A DNA stretch of 64,000 nt, taken from Rhizobium sp. 32-5/1 (GTDB lineage: Bacteria > Pseudomonadota > Alphaproteobacteria > Rhizobiales > Rhizobiaceae). Both the position numbers and the translations under genes were made by a program. Under the pieces are notes generated by a model, which did no database searches, was not told the origin of the DNA, and saw only the letters and a program-made list of their open reading frames with translations. Positions 30,061 to 39,533 of this stretch are shown here, piece after piece (positions within the stretch are counted from its first letter, which is position 1; every line of letters starts with the position of its first letter). The stretch is taken from NCBI RefSeq assembly GCF_029537235.1, contig NZ_CP120638.1, forward strand, positions 1,488,001 to 1,552,000, written 5' to 3'.

Positions 30061-30272
30061 AGGCGAAAAAGCCGAATAGATTATCCGCCTTTATTTATCT
30101 ATTTGTTTATAAATAATAAAATTTGGTATCTGCATTTTTGCTTTTTCATATCCGGAATTAATGTTGACATATTTACAATATCGATCCAGTCTCAGGCCTC
30201 ATCATGGCGCGGCAACCTGTCGGGAAACCGAGGGAATGGAGGGCGCGATGATTGCATCTATTGGAGGATCAG

Positions 30273-31925
30273 ATGTCTAATCAGAACAATGAATTCGCTT
30301 CGCCGAAAGCACAGCTCACCCGCCGCAGCGCCCTGAAAATCGGCCTTGGCACCAGTGTCGCCGTCACGCTTTTCGGCATGGGCGCCCGCATCGTCATGGC
30401 TCAGGAGGGCCAGGTGCTGAAGGTCGCAAACCCCGCTTTCAACCAGGATTGGTCACCGTTGCGCGGCGGCGGCGTGCCGTTCCGCTGGAACTCCGCCTGG
30501 TGGGCATCGCCGATGTATTTTGATGCCAAGGGCGATCTGCGCCCTTATGTCTTTACAAGCTGGGAACCGTCCGACGACAACAAGACCTGGACGTTCAAGA
30601 TCGACCCGAAGGCCGTCTTCTCCGATGGCAGCAAGATCACGGCGGAAGACGTGAAGGGCTCCTGGAACGTTGCCTCCATGCCCAACACCAAGAGCCAGCG
30701 CGCCGATCAGGTCTTAAGCAAGGTTGCCGGTTTCGCCGAAGTCAGCGGCGGCACGGCGAAGGAAATCTCCGGCATTGCGACGCCGGATGAAGGCACCGTC
30801 GTCGTGACACTCGGCGCCTCCGATCCGATCTTCTTCATGCGCATCGCCAATCACATTGCGCCGATCACCAAGGCATCGCAGTCGCGCGGCGAGGACGGCG
30901 AGGAAGTGACGGACTGGTACATGCCCGATAACGGCGCCGTCTATTCCGGCCCATTCAAACTCACGAGCATCGATCTCGACGGCGGCAAGCTGGTCTTCGA
31001 AGCCAACGAAAATTTCTTCGGACCGAAGCCGAAGCTGGCCCGCATCGAGATTTCCTCGATTGAGGACAATGTCACGGCGACCTCGCTTTTGAAGTCCGGC
31101 GAATTCAACGCCCACACCGAACTCGTCACGTCGACCATCATTCAGGATCTCGGCGCGGAATTCGCATCCGGCCCGCTGATCCCGACCAGCCAGCATTTCT
31201 GGTTCAACAGCGCGCGCGCGCCGTTGGATGACCCGAAAGTCCGCCAGGCGCTGATCATGGCCGTCGATCGTGAGGGGCTGATCAAGGCCTCCTTCCCGGA
31301 TGGCCCGCACAAGAAGACCGACCAGGTCATCAACTCCGTGCCGGGCGCCGAAAATTCCGGCTTCGAACCTTACCCCTACGATCCGGAAGGCGCAAAGAAG
31401 CTGCTGGCCGAATCCAGCTATGGTGGACCTGAGCGCCTGCCGAAGCTTCTCTTCGTCGGTATTTCCGGTCCGGCGATCGAAGCGGCGGCCCAATATATCG
31501 CGGAACAGTGGCGCCAGAACCTCGGCATCACCGCCGTCGACATGAAGCCGCAGCAGGATGCGTATGCGGGACCGGACCAAAACGCGGTGCAAATCTTCCG
31601 CGACGACGTCGGCACCCGCGTGCCGGATGCCGTGTCCTATCTCGCCGGCTCTATCGCTTCGACCTCGTCCAATGCCCAGAACAAGCTCGGCGGCTACAAG
31701 AACGACAAGGTCGACAGCCTGCTGGCGGAAGCCGCAACCAAGGCGGTCGATGATCCGCAGCGTGTGGCGCTGGCGCAGGAAGCCCAGAAGGCCTTCCGCG
31801 AAGACTGGCAGTTCATTCCCTGGTACGCCCAGACCATGTCGCGCTGGGCCAATGCCAATGTCTCGGGCATGGACAAGAACCTCGACTGGCAGGTCGTCGC
31901 GCCCTGGGAAATCTCGATCGCCTGA
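30273..31925 (+). CDS. ABC transporter solute-binding protein, peptide/opine family 5
   Basis: 550 residues with a Tat-type signal (LTRRSALKIGLGTSVAVTLFG, then ARIVMAQE). The DppA/OppA family-5 pattern follows: WSPLRGGGVPFR, LRPYVFTSWEPSDDNKTWTFKI, SDGSKITAEDVKGSW, and later FNSARAPLDDPKVRQALIMAVDR. SD TTGGAGG precedes ATG 30273. It captures the substrate in the periplasm for the permeases and ATPases encoded directly downstream. Family 5 proteins also bind oligosaccharides, opines and other non-peptides. Confidence 0.93.
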   Translation: MSNQNNEFASPKAQLTRRSALKIGLGTSVAVTLFGMGARIVMAQEGQVLKVANPAFNQDWSPLRGGGVPFRWNSAWWASPMYFDAKGDLRPYVFTSWEPSDDNKTWTFKIDPKAVFSDGSKITAEDVKGSWNVASMPNTKSQRADQVLSKVAGFAEVSGGTAKEISGIATPDEGTVVVTLGASDPIFFMRIANHIAPITKASQSRGEDGEEVTDWYMPDNGAVYSGPFKLTSIDLDGGKLVFEANENFFGPKPKLARIEISSIEDNVTATSLLKSGEFNAHTELVTSTIIQDLGAEFASGPLIPTSQHFWFNSARAPLDDPKVRQALIMAVDREGLIKASFPDGPHKKTDQVINSVPGAENSGFEPYPYDPEGAKKLLAESSYGGPERLPKLLFVGISGPAIEAAAQYIAEQWRQNLGITAVDMKPQQDAYAGPDQNAVQIFRDDVGTRVPDAVSYLAGSIASTSSNAQNKLGGYKNDKVDSLLAEAATKAVDDPQRVALAQEAQKAFREDWQFIPWYAQTMSRWANANVSGMDKNLDWQVVAPWEISIA

Positions 31926-32064
31926 TCGAGCAGGCTTTTCCTCAAGACCTCCTGTGCGGGAGCGGTTTCCGCTTCCGCACAAAACTTGAATGCCGGAGTG
32001 TGATCAGGCGCCGATGATCGGCCTTTGTCGCATCTTCCTCGTGAAACATGGGTGGGAGACTGCC

Positions 32065-33021
32065 ATGCTGCGTTACATCACGACGCGTTTTGTCGTCTGG
32101 ATACCATCCGTCCTGCTCGTCATGCTTGGTGTCTATGCGCTGGCCTATTTTGGCGCCGGCGATCCGATCAAGCTGATTTTCCTGCGCGCGCCCGGCGACG
32201 TCGCCTATAATCCGGAGCGCATCGAGGCGATCCGTGAAAGTGCCGGCCTCAACAGGCCCTTCCTCGAGCAGTTCGCCAGCTACATCTGGAACCTTCTGCA
32301 CGGCAATTTCGGAAACTCGCTGACATCAGGCCGCTCGGTCTGGGCGATGATCTCGGCGGCGGCACCGGTCTCCTTCAAGCTTGCCCTCTGTTCCATCCTC
32401 CTCACCGCCGTCGTCGCCATTCCGCTCGGCCTGATCGCGGCCTTGAAGCAGAACACGCGCACGGACTATGCCATTCTCGGCTCGGCGCTCTTTCTCTGGG
32501 CGATCCCCGCCTATGTCGCCGGCCCGATGCTGATGGTGCTTCTGATCATGGTCATTCCCGGTTCCAACGTACCCTATGGCTGGGGCGGGATCTTCGACGT
32601 GCGCATTCTCCTGCCCTTGTTCGTCCTCTCCTTCCAGCCGATTGCGCTCATCGTTCGCCAGACCCGCTCCGCCGTGATCGAGGTCCTCTCAGAAGATTTC
32701 GTGCGAACCGCCCGCGCCAAGGGCGTGCCGGAAACCATCGTGGCGCTGCGCCATATCCTGCGGCCGGTCCTCACCCCGGTCGTCACCCAACTCGGCCTGA
32801 TCATGATCACCATCGTCAACGGCGCGATCTTCGTCGAGCTCGTCTTCGGTCTGCCGGGCCTTGGCCGCCTGACCGTGCAGGCGCTGACCAACACCGATTA
32901 CCCCGTCATCCTCGCCATCACGCTGATCGGCTCGTTCCTGGTGATGATCTCCAATCTTCTGGTCGACGTGCTCTATCCCCTGCTCGACCCGCGCGCCAAC
33001 GACACGCGAAGGAGCCGCTGA
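32065..33021 (+). CDS. ABC transporter permease, DppB type
   Basis: 318 residues: MLRYITTRFVVWIPSVLLVMLG (first membrane span), a long periplasmic loop (GDPIKLIF ... GLNRPFLEQFASYIW), then five further membrane spans. The EAA-like loop for ATPase contact is VRTARAKGVPETIVALRHILRPVLTPVVTQ. Position between the solute-binding protein and DppC-type permease, with 2-base gap to the latter. ATG 32065 is chosen because upstream codons read poorly. Confidence 0.93.
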   Translation: MLRYITTRFVVWIPSVLLVMLGVYALAYFGAGDPIKLIFLRAPGDVAYNPERIEAIRESAGLNRPFLEQFASYIWNLLHGNFGNSLTSGRSVWAMISAAAPVSFKLALCSILLTAVVAIPLGLIAALKQNTRTDYAILGSALFLWAIPAYVAGPMLMVLLIMVIPGSNVPYGWGGIFDVRILLPLFVLSFQPIALIVRQTRSAVIEVLSEDFVRTARAKGVPETIVALRHILRPVLTPVVTQLGLIMITIVNGAIFVELVFGLPGLGRLTVQALTNTDYPVILAITLIGSFLVMISNLLVDVLYPLLDPRANDTRRSR

Positions 33022-33023
33022 CC

Positions 33024-33986
33024 ATGTCCGTCATTCCCATGGCCTCCACTCCGGATTTCAAGGAAGAACCGCCCGTCAGCCTGTGGCGCGACGCCTGGTA
33101 CCGGCTGCGCCGCAACCGGCTGGCCGTCTTCGGGCTTGGCATCGTCGTGTTGCTCGCCTTCACCGCCCTGTTCGGCCCTTACCTTACGCCGTTCGACTTC
33201 CTCAGCCAGAACCTCGACGCCCGCAACATGGCACCGTCGCTGACGCATCTGTTCGGCACCGACGATCTCGGCCGCGACGTCTTCAGCCGCGTGGTCTACG
33301 GCACCCGCACGGCGTTTCTCGTCGCCATTGTCGTCACCGCCATCGCCGTCGTGATCGGCGTGACGCTCGGCGCCATGGCCGGCTTCTTCGGCGGCTGGCT
33401 CGACCGGATCGTCATGTGGCTCACCGACATGACGATGTCGATTCCCAACCTGCTGCTCGTTGTCGTCATAAACGCGTCGCTGAAGTCGCCAATCTCGAGC
33501 TGGATGGAGAGCCGTTACCTTGCAACGCTCAATCCCTTCTACCGCGAAACCATATGGGTCGATTTCCTGCTTGTGTTCGGCTCCATGGCGCTGATTTCCT
33601 GGCCGCCCTACGCCCGCCTTGTGCGCGCCCAGGTCCTGTCCATCCGCTCGCGGCCGTACATCACCGCGGCGCAGGCACTCGGCCTGACCAACCGCATCAT
33701 CCTGATGCGCTATGTCGTGCCGAATGCGCTCGGGCCGCTGATCGTCGCCGTCAGCGCCGGTCTCGGCACCGCCATGGTGCTAGAAAGCGCCTTCTCCTTC
33801 CTCGGCGTCGGCGTCAATCCGCCGACCCCCAGCTGGGGCAACATGATCTCCGACGGCCTTCGCGTCTGGCAGCATTATCCGCATCTGCTGGCCGCACCCG
33901 CCGCCGTGCTCGGCCTCGCCTCCGTGGCCTTCTCCTTCCTCGGCGACGGCCTTAACGACGCCCTCAATCCCCGCGGTGCAAAATGA
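33024..33986 (+). CDS. ABC transporter permease, DppC type
   Basis: 320 residues. N-terminal cytoplasmic segment SLWRDAWYRLRRNRLAVFGLGIVVLLAFTALFGPYLTPFD is typical of DppC, followed by HLFGTDDLGRDVFSRVVYGTRTAFLVAIVV. The EAA loop is RPYITAAQALGLTNRIILMRYVVPNALGP. It overlaps the next ATPase gene by ATGA. Confidence 0.94.
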   Translation: MSVIPMASTPDFKEEPPVSLWRDAWYRLRRNRLAVFGLGIVVLLAFTALFGPYLTPFDFLSQNLDARNMAPSLTHLFGTDDLGRDVFSRVVYGTRTAFLVAIVVTAIAVVIGVTLGAMAGFFGGWLDRIVMWLTDMTMSIPNLLLVVVINASLKSPISSWMESRYLATLNPFYRETIWVDFLLVFGSMALISWPPYARLVRAQVLSIRSRPYITAAQALGLTNRIILMRYVVPNALGPLIVAVSAGLGTAMVLESAFSFLGVGVNPPTPSWGNMISDGLRVWQHYPHLLAAPAAVLGLASVAFSFLGDGLNDALNPRGAK

Positions 33987-34989
33987 CCAGTACCCACTCC
34001 GGCGAACGACTGCTTGACGTCAAGGGGCTGACGATCGAGATCGAGACCCGCAACGGCCCGGCGACCATCGTCGACGGTATCGACCTGCATGTGAACAAGG
34101 GCGAAACACTCGGCGTCGTCGGCGAATCCGGCTGCGGCAAGAGCCTGACCATGCTCAGCCTGATGCGGTTGTTGCCGAACAAGATCCGCGTAACCAAGGG
34201 CACTGCGCATTTTGCCGGACGCGACCTGCAGACCATGTCCAGTTCAGAACTGCGAAAGGTGCGCGGCGGCGATGTCGGCTTCGTTTTTCAGGATCCGATG
34301 ACCTCGCTCAACCCGGTGATGCGCATCGGCCAGCAACTGGCCGAGCCGCTGATCTACCATCGCAATATGAACAAGGCGCAGGCCCGCAAACGTGCCGGCG
34401 AATTGCTGAAGCTTGTCGGCATTCCCGGCGCCGAGGACCGCCTCGATGCCTACCCGCACGAGTTGTCTGGCGGCATGCGCCAGCGGGTGATGATCGCCAT
34501 TGGCCTTGCCTGCGATCCGCAACTGCTGATCGCCGACGAACCGACCACCGCACTTGACGTCACGATCCAGGCGCAGATCGTCGATCTGGTGAAGGAACTG
34601 CGCGACAGGCTCGGCATGTCCATCGTCTGGATCACCCATGATCTGGCGCTGATTGCCGGGCTCGTTGATCGCGTCGCCGTGCTCTATGCTGGCACCGTCG
34701 TCGAAGATGCGCCGGTAGACGACCTGTTTGCCCGCCCGGCCCATCCCTATACGCAAGGCCTTCTGGCCTCGATCCCGAAGCTCTCCGATGAGCGTGCGAG
34801 CCGCCTGAGCTCGATCGGCGGAACACCGCCGGAACCGGGGCGTCGCCCGAAGGGCTGCCCTTTGCACCACGCTGCCCGCTGACGGAAGCCATCTGCCACG
34901 AGAAGATGCCGCGGCTCCAAGCCCTTGGCCACGCCGGGGCGCACCGCGTCGCCTGTTTTGTCGCGCAACGAAATCTGGAGGCCGCATGA
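33983..34989 (+). CDS. ABC transporter ATPase, DppD type
   Basis: About 335 residues after restoring one C at 34858-34860, which recovers the family C-terminus ([22 protein letters not shown] ... FVAQRNL). Walker [10 protein letters not shown]-loop [12 protein letters not shown], signature [12 protein letters not shown], Walker [13 protein letters not shown] and switch His WITHDLALI are all present. It powers import together with the DppF-type ATPase, whose start overlaps its stop by ATGA. Confidence 0.92.
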
Positions 34990-35999
34990 TGGGCGCCCAA
35001 CCTCTGATGCGGATCGAAAACCTGGTCAAGCATTTCCATGTGCGCCTCGGCGCCTTCGGAGAACGGGCGGCCACCGTGCATGCGCTTGACGATGTCACCT
35101 TCGACATTATGGAAGGCGAGACGCTGAGCCTTGTCGGCGAGTCCGGTTGCGGCAAGTCCACCACCGGCTTCACCCTGCTCAACCTGCATCGGGCGACCAA
35201 AGGCAAGGTCGTCTATCAGGGCACCAACATCGTCGCGCTCGATGAAAAGGCGATGCGGCCCTATCGTCGGCAATTGCAGATCGTCTTTCAGGATCCCTAT
35301 TCGACGCTCAATCCGCGCATGACGATCGGCGAGGCCGTCGGCGAGCCGATCCTGTTTCACAAGCTTGCCACCAAGACGGAAATCAAGGAGCGTGTCTCCA
35401 CGCTTCTGGCTGATGTCGGACTGCCGCCGCGCTTTGCCTCGCGCTATCCGCACGAGCTTTCCGGCGGTCAGCGCCAGCGCGTGGCGATTGCCAGAGCGCT
35501 TGCCTGTCAGCCAAAGTTCATCGTCTGCGACGAGGCGATCTCAGCGCTCGATGTGTCCGTGCAGGCACAGATCATCAACCTTCTGCTCGATCTGCAGCAG
35601 AAATATCGGCTGACCTACCTGTTCATCGCCCATGATCTTGCCGTCGTGCGGCACATCAGCGACCGGGTCGGCGTCATGTATCTCGGCCGCCTTGCGGAAC
35701 TGACCAGCCGCGAGGAGCTGTTCGACAATCCGCTCCATCCCTATACCAAGGCCCTGCTTTCGGCCGTTCCGGAAGCCGATCCCGCGCATGAACGCAGCCG
35801 CAAACGGCAGGTCCTGCAGGGCGATGTTGCAAGCCCTCTGTCGCCGCCCTCCGGCTGCCGGTTTCACACCCGTTGCCCAATCGCCATGGAGATCTGCAGC
35901 AAGGTCGTTCCGGAATGGCGGGAAGCCCTGCCCGGTCATCACGTAGCCTGCCATGCTGTCACGCAAGGGCTTTCAGGCAGCGGAGGCCTGCCTGGATGA
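34986..35999 (+). CDS. ABC transporter ATPase, DppF type
   Basis: 337 residues. Walker [13 protein letters not shown]-loop FQDPYSTLNPRM, signature LSGGQRQRVAIARAL, Walker B FIVCDEAISALDVSVQ and switch IAHDLAVVRHIS. The C-terminal oligopeptide-transporter domain carries Cys residues in GCRFHTRCPIAMEICSK, typical of DppF/OppF. It is translationally coupled to the DUF1537 kinase gene (ATGA overlap). Confidence 0.94.
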   Translation: MMGAQPLMRIENLVKHFHVRLGAFGERAATVHALDDVTFDIMEGETLSLVGESGCGKSTTGFTLLNLHRATKGKVVYQGTNIVALDEKAMRPYRRQLQIVFQDPYSTLNPRMTIGEAVGEPILFHKLATKTEIKERVSTLLADVGLPPRFASRYPHELSGGQRQRVAIARALACQPKFIVCDEAISALDVSVQAQIINLLLDLQQKYRLTYLFIAHDLAVVRHISDRVGVMYLGRLAELTSREELFDNPLHPYTKALLSAVPEADPAHERSRKRQVLQGDVASPLSPPSGCRFHTRCPIAMEICSKVVPEWREALPGHHVACHAVTQGLSGSGGLPG

Positions 36000-37022
36000 C
36001 ATTGCTTGCCGTCATCATAGCCGACGACCTGACAGGCGCGCTTGACACGAGCACGCCCTTCGTCGAGGCAGGATTGACGGTGGCTGTCGCAATTGAGCCG
36101 GAGGCCCTTGCAGAGGCACTCACGCTGAACACAGACATCCTTGCGATCAACACCGCATCTCGTGCCTTATCTTCCTCGGAGGCCGTCCACCGCATCACGC
36201 AGACCCTGGCGGCGCTTGGTTCCGCCTGCCCGGATATCCTTCTCAAAAAGATCGACTCGCGGCTGAAGGGGAATGTAGCGGCTGAAAGCGAGGCTGTGGC
36301 GCGGGCAAGCGGCCGGCGCCGGATCATCGTCGCGCCCGCGGTCCCGGATCAGGGTCGCTTTACGATCGACGGCGCAGTGACTGGTCACGGCGTGGAGACT
36401 CGCCTACCGATCCGGCCGCTGTTCGGCGAAACGGAACTTGCTGTGGATGCTATCGACGCCGAGAGCGACGCGGATCTCGACCGCCTTGTTTGCGAACTGG
36501 ACTGGGCGGACAGCGTGGCGGTTGGCGCCCGTGGCCTTGGATCCGCGTTCGCCCGCCAGTTGGCAAAAGCTGTGCCGGGCGGCATTCCCTTCAAGCCGAT
36601 GTACGCCACGATTTTTGCTTTCGGCTCCAGAGACCCAATCACCACAATCCAGATCGGACGCCTGGAAAACGCCGGTCGCGTACCTGTCGTCGATGCGTCG
36701 GCGGGCTCGATTCCTAGATCTGTTTCGCCTGCCCTGCCCATCGTTCTGCGTTGCACCGGGAATCTCGCGAGCGATCCAGAGGCCGTTGCCGCGCGCTTTG
36801 CAGGGGGTCACCCGGATTGTGCAAAAAACGAACCCGGATATGCTTATGATGGGTGGAGGTGATACCGCACTTGCCATTCTTCGCAGGCTCGGCGCGACCG
36901 TTCTGATGCCCCACGGCGAGATTGAGGCCGGCGTGCCCTGGTTTGAAATTTGTCTTCGCGATAATCGCACCTTGTTGTGCGCGGTGAAATCGGGGGCTTC
37001 GGTCATAGCGATTCTTTGCTAA
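35996..37022 (+). CDS. DUF1537 four-carbon acid sugar kinase
   Basis: About 341 residues after removing one G from a run of five (36803-36807). N-terminal motif VIIADDLTGALDTSTPFVEAG and KKIDSRLKGNVAAE are the substrate domain; TNPDMLMMGGGDTALAILRRLG and PHGEIEAGVPWFEI lie in the nucleotide-binding C-terminal domain. DUF1537 enzymes phosphorylate D-threonate, L-threonate, D-erythronate or related acids at O-4, the step before PdxA2. The protein is shorter than the about 420 residues of better-studied members. Coupling to the importer genes implies that the imported substrate, or its product, is the kinase substrate. Confidence 0.85.
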
Positions 37023-37097
37023 AACTCATTCCGGAGAATCTGCTAATGCAGATTGAAACCGGCAGACCGGTGATCGATAACAGGTGTGGTAATAAGC

Positions 37098-37856
37098 ATG
37101 GCGCATGACGTCCCCTCGACCGGCGAACCCGGCCCGACCGCCAAGGCCGAACGGGGTAAATCGGTGCGTTTGGTCGATCGCGTCTTCGACCAATTGCGTG
37201 AACGCATCCGCTCCGGTAATTACCCGCCCGATTCCCGCCTGCCAGGCGAGCATGAACTGGCCTCGATCATGGGCGTTTCCCGACCGATCGTGCGCGATGC
37301 CCTCGGTCGCCTGCGTGAGGAAGGCCTCGTGTACTCACGCCAAGGGGCAGGCACGTTCGTTAGCGCGCATGCGTCACCGGCCACGCATCTTGCCTATTCG
37401 CCGGTCAAAACCATCGCCGATATCCAGCGCTGCTATGAGTTCCGCCTGACAATCGAGCCGGCGGCAGCGTATTTTGCAGCAATGCGGCGTGACGATGCGG
37501 CAATCCAGAAGATAGCCGCAGCACTCGCTGATCTGCGCGAGGCGACCAGCCATCAGTTGCATCGCACCGATGCCGACTTCGTTTTCCACAAGTGTGTAAC
37601 CGAAGCGGCCAATAATCATTATTACACTGCATCTATCGATGCGCTGAAACCGCATATCGCCGTCGGCATGCATCTGCATGGCCTATCGCTGATGGGCCCG
37701 CGTCTCGGCCTCGAGAAAGTTTTCCAAGAACACAACGCCATCTACCAGGCGATCGCGGATGGCCGCGCAGACGACGCACAGAAAGCGATGCGTCTGCATC
37801 TGGAAGGATCGCGGAACCGTCTTTTCGAGGATCGGGTTCTCGACCTGTCCTTCTGA
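37098..37856 (+). CDS. GntR-family transcriptional regulator, FadR subfamily
   Basis: 252 residues. Winged HTH at residues 22-90: VDRVFDQLRERIRSGNY, LPGEHELASIMGVSRPIVRDALGRLREEGLVYSRQGAGTFV. C-terminal FCD domain: RCYEFRLTIEPAAAYFAA, then DADFVFHKCVTEAANNHYY and HNAIYQAIADGRADDAQKAMRLHL with metal-binding D/H residues. Likely the local repressor of the acid-sugar locus, responding to an acid-sugar intermediate. ATG 37098 is preferred to GTG 37086. Confidence 0.9.
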   Translation: MAHDVPSTGEPGPTAKAERGKSVRLVDRVFDQLRERIRSGNYPPDSRLPGEHELASIMGVSRPIVRDALGRLREEGLVYSRQGAGTFVSAHASPATHLAYSPVKTIADIQRCYEFRLTIEPAAAYFAAMRRDDAAIQKIAAALADLREATSHQLHRTDADFVFHKCVTEAANNHYYTASIDALKPHIAVGMHLHGLSLMGPRLGLEKVFQEHNAIYQAIADGRADDAQKAMRLHLEGSRNRLFEDRVLDLSF

Positions 37857-37884
37857 CCAAGCAAATTGTAATCGCTAATGAAAA

Positions 37885-37911
37885 GCCCGGTCATCAATGC
37901 TGATACCGGGC
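37885..37911. terminator. Intrinsic terminator between the GntR gene and rkpU
   Basis: GCCCGGT pairs with ACCGGGC, and the inner ATCA with TGAT. The hairpin is followed by a T-run at 37914-37919, and AAAA precedes it, so it can serve both converging genes. Confidence 0.85.
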
Positions 37912-37943
37912 AATTTTTTAACGGGCTGAAGGCTCTGACGTGA

Positions 37944-39121
37944 TCAGTTGCCCAGATCGTCCGCTATATTGACGGCCGACGAGGCAACGCCAATCGGTCG
38001 CGCGACTAGATTAAGGAATTTGCTCATATCGACAGACGGATGGCGCGAGGCATAGATAACGTCACGGCTCTTGATCGGGAACGTCTGGCCGACAATCAGG
38101 CTGTCAGGCTTGGACATGTCGAGCCGATAGACGATCGGGTAGCGCCCTATACTATCCGGGGTCATGCCCTTGTTCAGCATTTCATCGAAGCGTTGTGTGC
38201 CGAGCAGGCTCATAATCACGTCCGGCTCTTCGTATCGGAAAACGAAATAGCCCTTCATATCAACCGCAGCATCGTTGCCACCGCCAGCCATCGCAACGGC
38301 CTCGAGAAGATTGAGGTCGTTGGCACCGAATTCGATACGCCTGTTGGCTTTGGCAGCACCCAAAACAGTAAAGGTGCGCGGATCATGCGTCACAAAAATC
38401 TGGTCGCCGGGCTGGACTCGAACGTTTTCCGACGGGTTTTCGATGATCGATTTAAGGAGAGCCGTACCGGTTTTCTTTCCACGAACCAGCGTGACATAGG
38501 TTTCGTAAGGCTGCGATGTCGGCCCCCCGCCTTGGCAACAACCTCATTGATCGTTTCGCTGACAAGGCTAAGCGGAACCACCGAGGATCGACCCACCGCA
38601 CCTGAAACAGTCACGTTGCGAGACGCGGTGCTTATGCTGGTCACGATCACGTCAGGCTCTACGGCCTTGTTGACCAGTTGTTTCAGAATCGCCTGGCGGG
38701 CCTGCTCCAGCGTCTTCCCGGCAAATTTAACAGCCCCAACATAGGGAATAGCCGCCGTGCCGTCTGGCTGGACAACCAGATCAAGGTTGGTCTGCTTGGA
38801 ATCGGCTGTGGAAAACAGGCCGTCGCTGCCTGCTTCAAAGATAGTAATCTTCAACTGGTCACCGACGCCGATCACCACCCGGCCGACACCGCCGCCGATA
38901 CCGAAGCGTCTGTTCAACGCCGTCGCGACGTAATCCGAGACCAGGCGGGCAGAGCGACCATCCACGTCAACGACGTCGAAAGGCACGGCGCTTTCCCGGC
39001 CAATCTGCTGGCTGGACTTTCCGGCATCCGCAAGGATGTCCGATGAAACCGGTCCCTCACCGGGGACAGCCTGACACCCCGACAAGACGGCGCAAATCAG
39101 GATTGCATTCAAACGGACCAA
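37944..39121 (-). CDS. rkpU: Polysaccharide export outer-membrane lipoprotein RkpU (Wza/KpsD-like)
   Basis: About 392 residues after restoring one base in the C-run at 38523-38528 (plus strand). Lipoprotein signal with lipobox in MVRLNAILICAVLSGCQAV. The poly-export domain follows: VGVGDQLKITIFEAGSDGLF, LVVQPDGTAAIPYVGAVKFAGKTLEQAR. SLBB-type segments come after it: NVTVSGAVG, VTLVRGKKTG, RVQPGDQIFV and FTVLGAAK. It forms the outer-membrane channel for capsular polysaccharide. It is divergent from rkpA. Confidence 0.88.
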
Positions 39122-39533
39122 TTAGAGCACTCCGAAATCAGCGCGTTAACATCATACTCATGATGACAGGCGCTGTTGCATTCAAGAAACGGGAATCCCG
39201 ACACCCCCTGAAAAGCATAATAGCTGATCTACAACAAGTCATTCTGACCGGTTTTCGCCCAAATAATTCACTAGTGCGCCTTTCCGGCAATACCCAATAT
39301 GCAACGGTTACAGCCTGTTCCCATAATTGTTTTGGCACATTGAGCCATTTAGATATGTTCGAGCATCGGGGTTGAAACGTATACAGGTTGAGTTAAAAGC
39401 TCACTAATAGGCAGATTATGTTTGCCGGCGAGAGGCTGGCAAATTTTACCAGACCAGAGGTTCGGATTGCTTTTTCGCGACCTAAATGCAATCAGCAATA
39501 TAATACACAGCATTTTAGAGCGTTCGATTGAAT
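39122..39533. other. Divergent promoter region between rkpU and rkpA
   Basis: 412 bases with no supported gene, AT-rich particularly from 39240 to 39530. Promoters for the leftward rkpU and rightward rkpA operons must lie here. No consensus -35/-10 pair or clear regulator palindrome was recognised by eye. Confidence 0.5.

Noticed and set aside
30062..30250. TTGACA at 30164 as a -35 box for the importer operon
   Set aside because: No acceptable -10 hexamer lies 16-18 bases downstream, so a promoter was not annotated.
30714..31982. 422-codon open frame on the minus strand opposite the ABC solute-binding gene
   Set aside because: It is antisense to a well-supported gene and shows no domain motifs; in GC-rich DNA the antisense frame is often open.
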